Source of the DNA: Alphaproteobacteria bacterium | Lineage (GTDB): Bacteria > Pseudomonadota > Alphaproteobacteria > Kiloniellales > J153 | DNA length: 8,351 nt | Reading direction: 5' to 3' | Assembly: GCA_003693905.1 (NCBI GenBank) | Contig: RFLL01000133.1 | Location: forward strand, 1-8,351 | Shown here: positions 6,393 through 8,351 of the stretch, in pieces | How the letters are laid out: each line of letters begins with the position of its first letter | How positions within the stretch are numbered: position 1 is the first letter of the stretch | Notes under the pieces: generated by a model | The model's input: the letters and a program-made list of their open reading frames with translations, nothing else | Database searches by the model: none | What the model was told of the DNA's origin: nothing | Made by a program: the position numbers and the translations under genes

Positions 6393-7313
6393 ATGCGACT
6401 GATCGTGATGGGACAACAGGCGTTCGGGAAGGCCGTGCTCGAGGCGCTTCTGGAGCGCGGCGAAGAGGTGGTGGCGGTCTATTGCGCCCCGGACAAGGAA
6501 GGCCGGCCGGTCGATCCCCTGAAGGAAGCGGCCCTGGCCAAGGGTCTGCCGGTGTACCAGCCGGCCAACTACAAGGATCCGGAAACGTTGGCGCAGATGC
6601 GCGCGCTCAAGCCCGATCTGTGCCTGATGGCCTATGTCACCCTCTTCGTGCCCGAAGAGGCGCGCGAGATTCCGACCCACGGGTCGATCTGCTTCCATCC
6701 CTCGCTGCTGCCCCGCCACCGCGGACCGAGCTCGATCAACTGGCCGATCATCTGGGGCGAGACCAGGACCGGGCTCACCCTGTTCTATCCCAACGACGGT
6801 CTAGACGAGGGCGACATCCTGCTTCAGAAGGAGGTCGAGATCGGCCCCGACGACACCTTGGGCACGGTCTATTTCAACAAGATTTTCCCGCTCGGCGTCG
6901 AAGCGATGTGCGAAGCGGTGGATCTCTTCCGCGAAGGGCGCGCACCGCGCATTCCGCAGGATCATTCCAAGGCGACCTATGAAAGCTGGTGCCGCAAGAA
7001 GGATGCGCGCATCGACTGGAACAAGTCGGTAGCCGAGGTCTACAACCTGATCCGCGGCACCAACCCGCAGCCGGGCGCGTGGACGACGCTGGGCGGCAAG
7101 ACGCTGGAAATCTTCGATTGCGCCAAAGTTGAAGATGGCGGCGAAGGCGCCCCGGGCGAAGTCGTCGACGTCAGCGACGAATCGTTCAGCATCGCCGCCC
7201 CGGGCGGGCGCATCGTCGTCAAGCGCGTGCGTTTCGAGGGAGAGGGGAAGAAGATGCCGGCCGGCGAATTCGCCGCCAAGGTCGGCCTGAGCAAGGGCAC
7301 GCGTCTGGAATAG
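6393..7313 (+). CDS. Formyltransferase/hydrolase resembling the N-terminal half of 10-formyl-THF dehydrogenase
   Basis: The protein has 306 residues in two parts. The formyl-transferase Rossmann fold (about 1-190) begins LIVMGQQAFGKAV, with PDKEGRPVDPLKEAALAKGLPV (33-54), HGSICFHPSLLPRHRG (96-111) and DGLDEGDILLQKE (135-147). The C-terminal Fmt_C-like domain (about 205-300) contains DARIDWNKSVAEVYNLIRG and PGAWTTLGGK. These follow the hydrolase domain of vertebrate FDH (ALDH1L1) more closely than methionyl-tRNA formyltransferase. The catalytic pair is H102 and D141 (FDH H106 and D142). At the position that is Asn in Fmt and Ile104 in FDH, this protein has Cys100. The aldehyde dehydrogenase half of FDH is absent, and there is no ACT domain, so it is not PurU. 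Predicted work is hydrolysis of 10-formyl-THF to formate and THF, or formyl transfer to an unknown acceptor. Between frc and fhs it clearly belongs to formyl handling. GAGGGA precedes the ATG. The exact reaction is uncertain. Confidence 0.82.
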   Translation: MRLIVMGQQAFGKAVLEALLERGEEVVAVYCAPDKEGRPVDPLKEAALAKGLPVYQPANYKDPETLAQMRALKPDLCLMAYVTLFVPEEAREIPTHGSICFHPSLLPRHRGPSSINWPIIWGETRTGLTLFYPNDGLDEGDILLQKEVEIGPDDTLGTVYFNKIFPLGVEAMCEAVDLFREGRAPRIPQDHSKATYESWCRKKDARIDWNKSVAEVYNLIRGTNPQPGAWTTLGGKTLEIFDCAKVEDGGEGAPGEVVDVSDESFSIAAPGGRIVVKRVRFEGEGKKMPAGEFAAKVGLSKGTRLE

Positions 7314-7388
7314 CTGCCATCCGGGGCTCGCTGGTGGCGGGCACGAGACGCGGGGCCGGGGACACATTCTAGGGAGGCACACCTGATC

Positions 7389-8351
7389 ATGCCGAAAAGC
7401 GATATCGAGATCGCACGCGAGGCAACGCTCAAACCGATCGCCGAAGTGGGGGCCAAGCTCGACATCCCGGCCGATGCGATCATGCAGTACGGCCCCCACA
7501 AGGGGAAGGTGTCGTTCGATTTCATCAAGAGCTTGGAAGACAAGCCGGACGGCAAGCTGATCCTGGTTACCGCGATCACCCCGACGCCGGCCGGCGAGGG
7601 CAAGACGACGACCACGGTCGGTCTCGGCGACGGCCTCAATCGGATCGGCAAGCGCACGGCGATCTGCCTGCGCGAACCCTCGCTCGGTCCCTGTTTCGGC
7701 ATGAAGGGCGGCGCCGCCGGCGGCGGTTATGCGCAGGTGGTGCCGATGGAAGACATCAACCTGCATTTCACCGGCGATTTTCATGCCATCGGTGTCGCGC
7801 ACAACCTGCTCTCGGCGCTACTCGACAACCACATCTACTGGGGCAACGAACTCGGCTTCGATGCCCGGCGCGTGGCGTGGCGCCGCGTCGTCGACATGAA
7901 CGACCGGGCACTGCGTTCGATCGTCAACTCCCTGGGCGGACCAGCCAACGGATTCCCGCGCGAGGACGGCTTCGACATCACGGTCGCTTCGGAGGTGATG
8001 GCGATCTTCTGCCTGGCCCGGGACCTGAAGGATCTGGAGACCCGCCTCGGCAAGATCATCGTCGGCTACAACCGCAAGCGCGAACCGATTCATGCCGCCG
8101 ATCTCAAAGCGCCGGGGCCGATGAGTGTGCTTCTGAAGGATGCCATCCAGCCCAACCTGGTACAGACGCTGGAAAACAACCCGGCGTTCGTGCATGGCGG
8201 TCCGTTCGCCAACATCGCCCACGGCTGCAACTCGGTGATCGCCACCAAGACGGCGCTCAAGCTGGCCGATTACGTTATCACCGAGGCCGGCTTCGGGGCC
8301 GATCTCGGGGCCGAGAAGTTCTTCGACATCAAGTGCCGCAAGGCCGGGCTC
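7389..8351 (+). CDS. fhs: Formate-tetrahydrofolate ligase (3' end cut off by window)
   Basis: The frame is open from ATG 7389 to the last base, giving 321 of the usual roughly 557 residues. The enzyme joins formate and tetrahydrofolate with ATP to give 10-formyl-THF in the cytoplasm. The N-terminus carries the nucleotide loop [20 protein letters not shown] (64-83) and the family signature [20 protein letters not shown] (95-114), continuing [20 protein letters not shown]. Further on are [48 protein letters not shown], all typical of this strongly conserved family. The ribosome site AGGGAGG (7371-7377) is 11 bases before the ATG. It follows the formyl-THF hydrolase-like gene by 75 bases. In this context it would assimilate formate released by Frc into one-carbon metabolism, as FtfL does in oxalate-using methylotrophs; it can in principle run backwards to make ATP. 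No frameshift or missing motif is seen in the part present. Confidence 0.96.
   Translation, partial: MPKSDIEIAREATLKPIAEVGAKLDIPADAIMQYGPHKGKVSFDFIKSLEDKPDGKLILVTAITPTPAGEGKTTTTVGLGDGLNRIGKRTAICLREPSLGPCFGMKGGAAGGGYAQVVPMEDINLHFTGDFHAIGVAHNLLSALLDNHIYWGNELGFDARRVAWRRVVDMNDRALRSIVNSLGGPANGFPREDGFDITVASEVMAIFCLARDLKDLETRLGKIIVGYNRKREPIHAADLKAPGPMSVLLKDAIQPNLVQTLENNPAFVHGGPFANIAHGCNSVIATKTALKLADYVITEAGFGADLGAEKFFDIKCRKAGL

Noticed and set aside
6393..7313. Call of methionyl-tRNA formyltransferase (fmt)
   Set aside because: The N-terminal domain reads PDKEGRPVDPL and HGSICFHPSLLPRHRG as in FDH, and the Asn of the Fmt N-x-H triad is Cys. There is no def gene beside it, as is common for fmt.
6801..7802. 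A 333-codon minus-strand frame over the formyl-THF hydrolase-like gene and the start of fhs
   Set aside because: It crosses two strongly supported genes and an intergenic gap, and carries no recognisable domain.
1..8351. CRISPR arrays, tRNA or rRNA genes, insertion sequences and integrase genes
   Set aside because: I saw no regularly spaced repeats, cloverleaf-like segments, transposase-like proteins or terminal repeats. The window reads as an ordinary chromosomal catabolic cluster.

Overview
The window is a GC-rich, compact stretch of bacterial DNA with every real gene on the + strand. The closest parallels I can recall for gene content and protein style are Alphaproteobacteria (Rhodospirillales-like). 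That placement is an inference from composition and protein families; the window has no rRNA or other marker to test it.

Layout. Positions 1-2125 carry the two membrane subunits of a tripartite tricarboxylate (TTT) carrier: the 3' part of tctB, then a complete tctA. The periplasmic binding protein gene (tctC) is not here and may lie upstream. A 362-base regulatory gap (2126-2487) follows. It holds a perfect 7+3+7 palindrome overlapping an extended -10 box, two doubtful small ORFs and a hairpin. A GntR/FCD regulator (2488-3177) comes next and ends in a strong terminator-like hairpin. Then come a thiamine-diphosphate (ThDP) enzyme (3221-4945), a clear formyl-CoA:oxalate CoA-transferase (frc, 5003-6250), a stand-alone protein matching the hydrolase half of 10-formyltetrahydrofolate dehydrogenase (6393-7313), and the first 321 codons of formate-tetrahydrofolate ligase (fhs, 7389 to the window end).

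How the genes fit together. The cluster reads as uptake and breakdown of a small carboxylic acid through formyl-CoA, with the one-carbon unit passed to tetrahydrofolate. The simplest model is oxalate: Tct imports it, Frc makes oxalyl-CoA from formyl-CoA and releases formate, the ThDP enzyme regenerates formyl-CoA and CO2, and Fhs captures formate as 10-formyl-THF. The regulator would sense the substrate or an intermediate.

The unusual part is the ThDP enzyme. By motif it is not a canonical oxalyl-CoA decarboxylase (Oxc). It resembles the 2-hydroxyacyl-CoA lyase 2 / ILVBL branch, whose relatives also produce formyl-CoA. Two models are therefore open: a non-orthologous replacement of Oxc, or a Frc-driven cycle that splits a 2-hydroxy acid into a carbonyl compound plus formate. 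The folate hydrolase-like protein beside Fhs is also not part of the textbook oxalate pathway.
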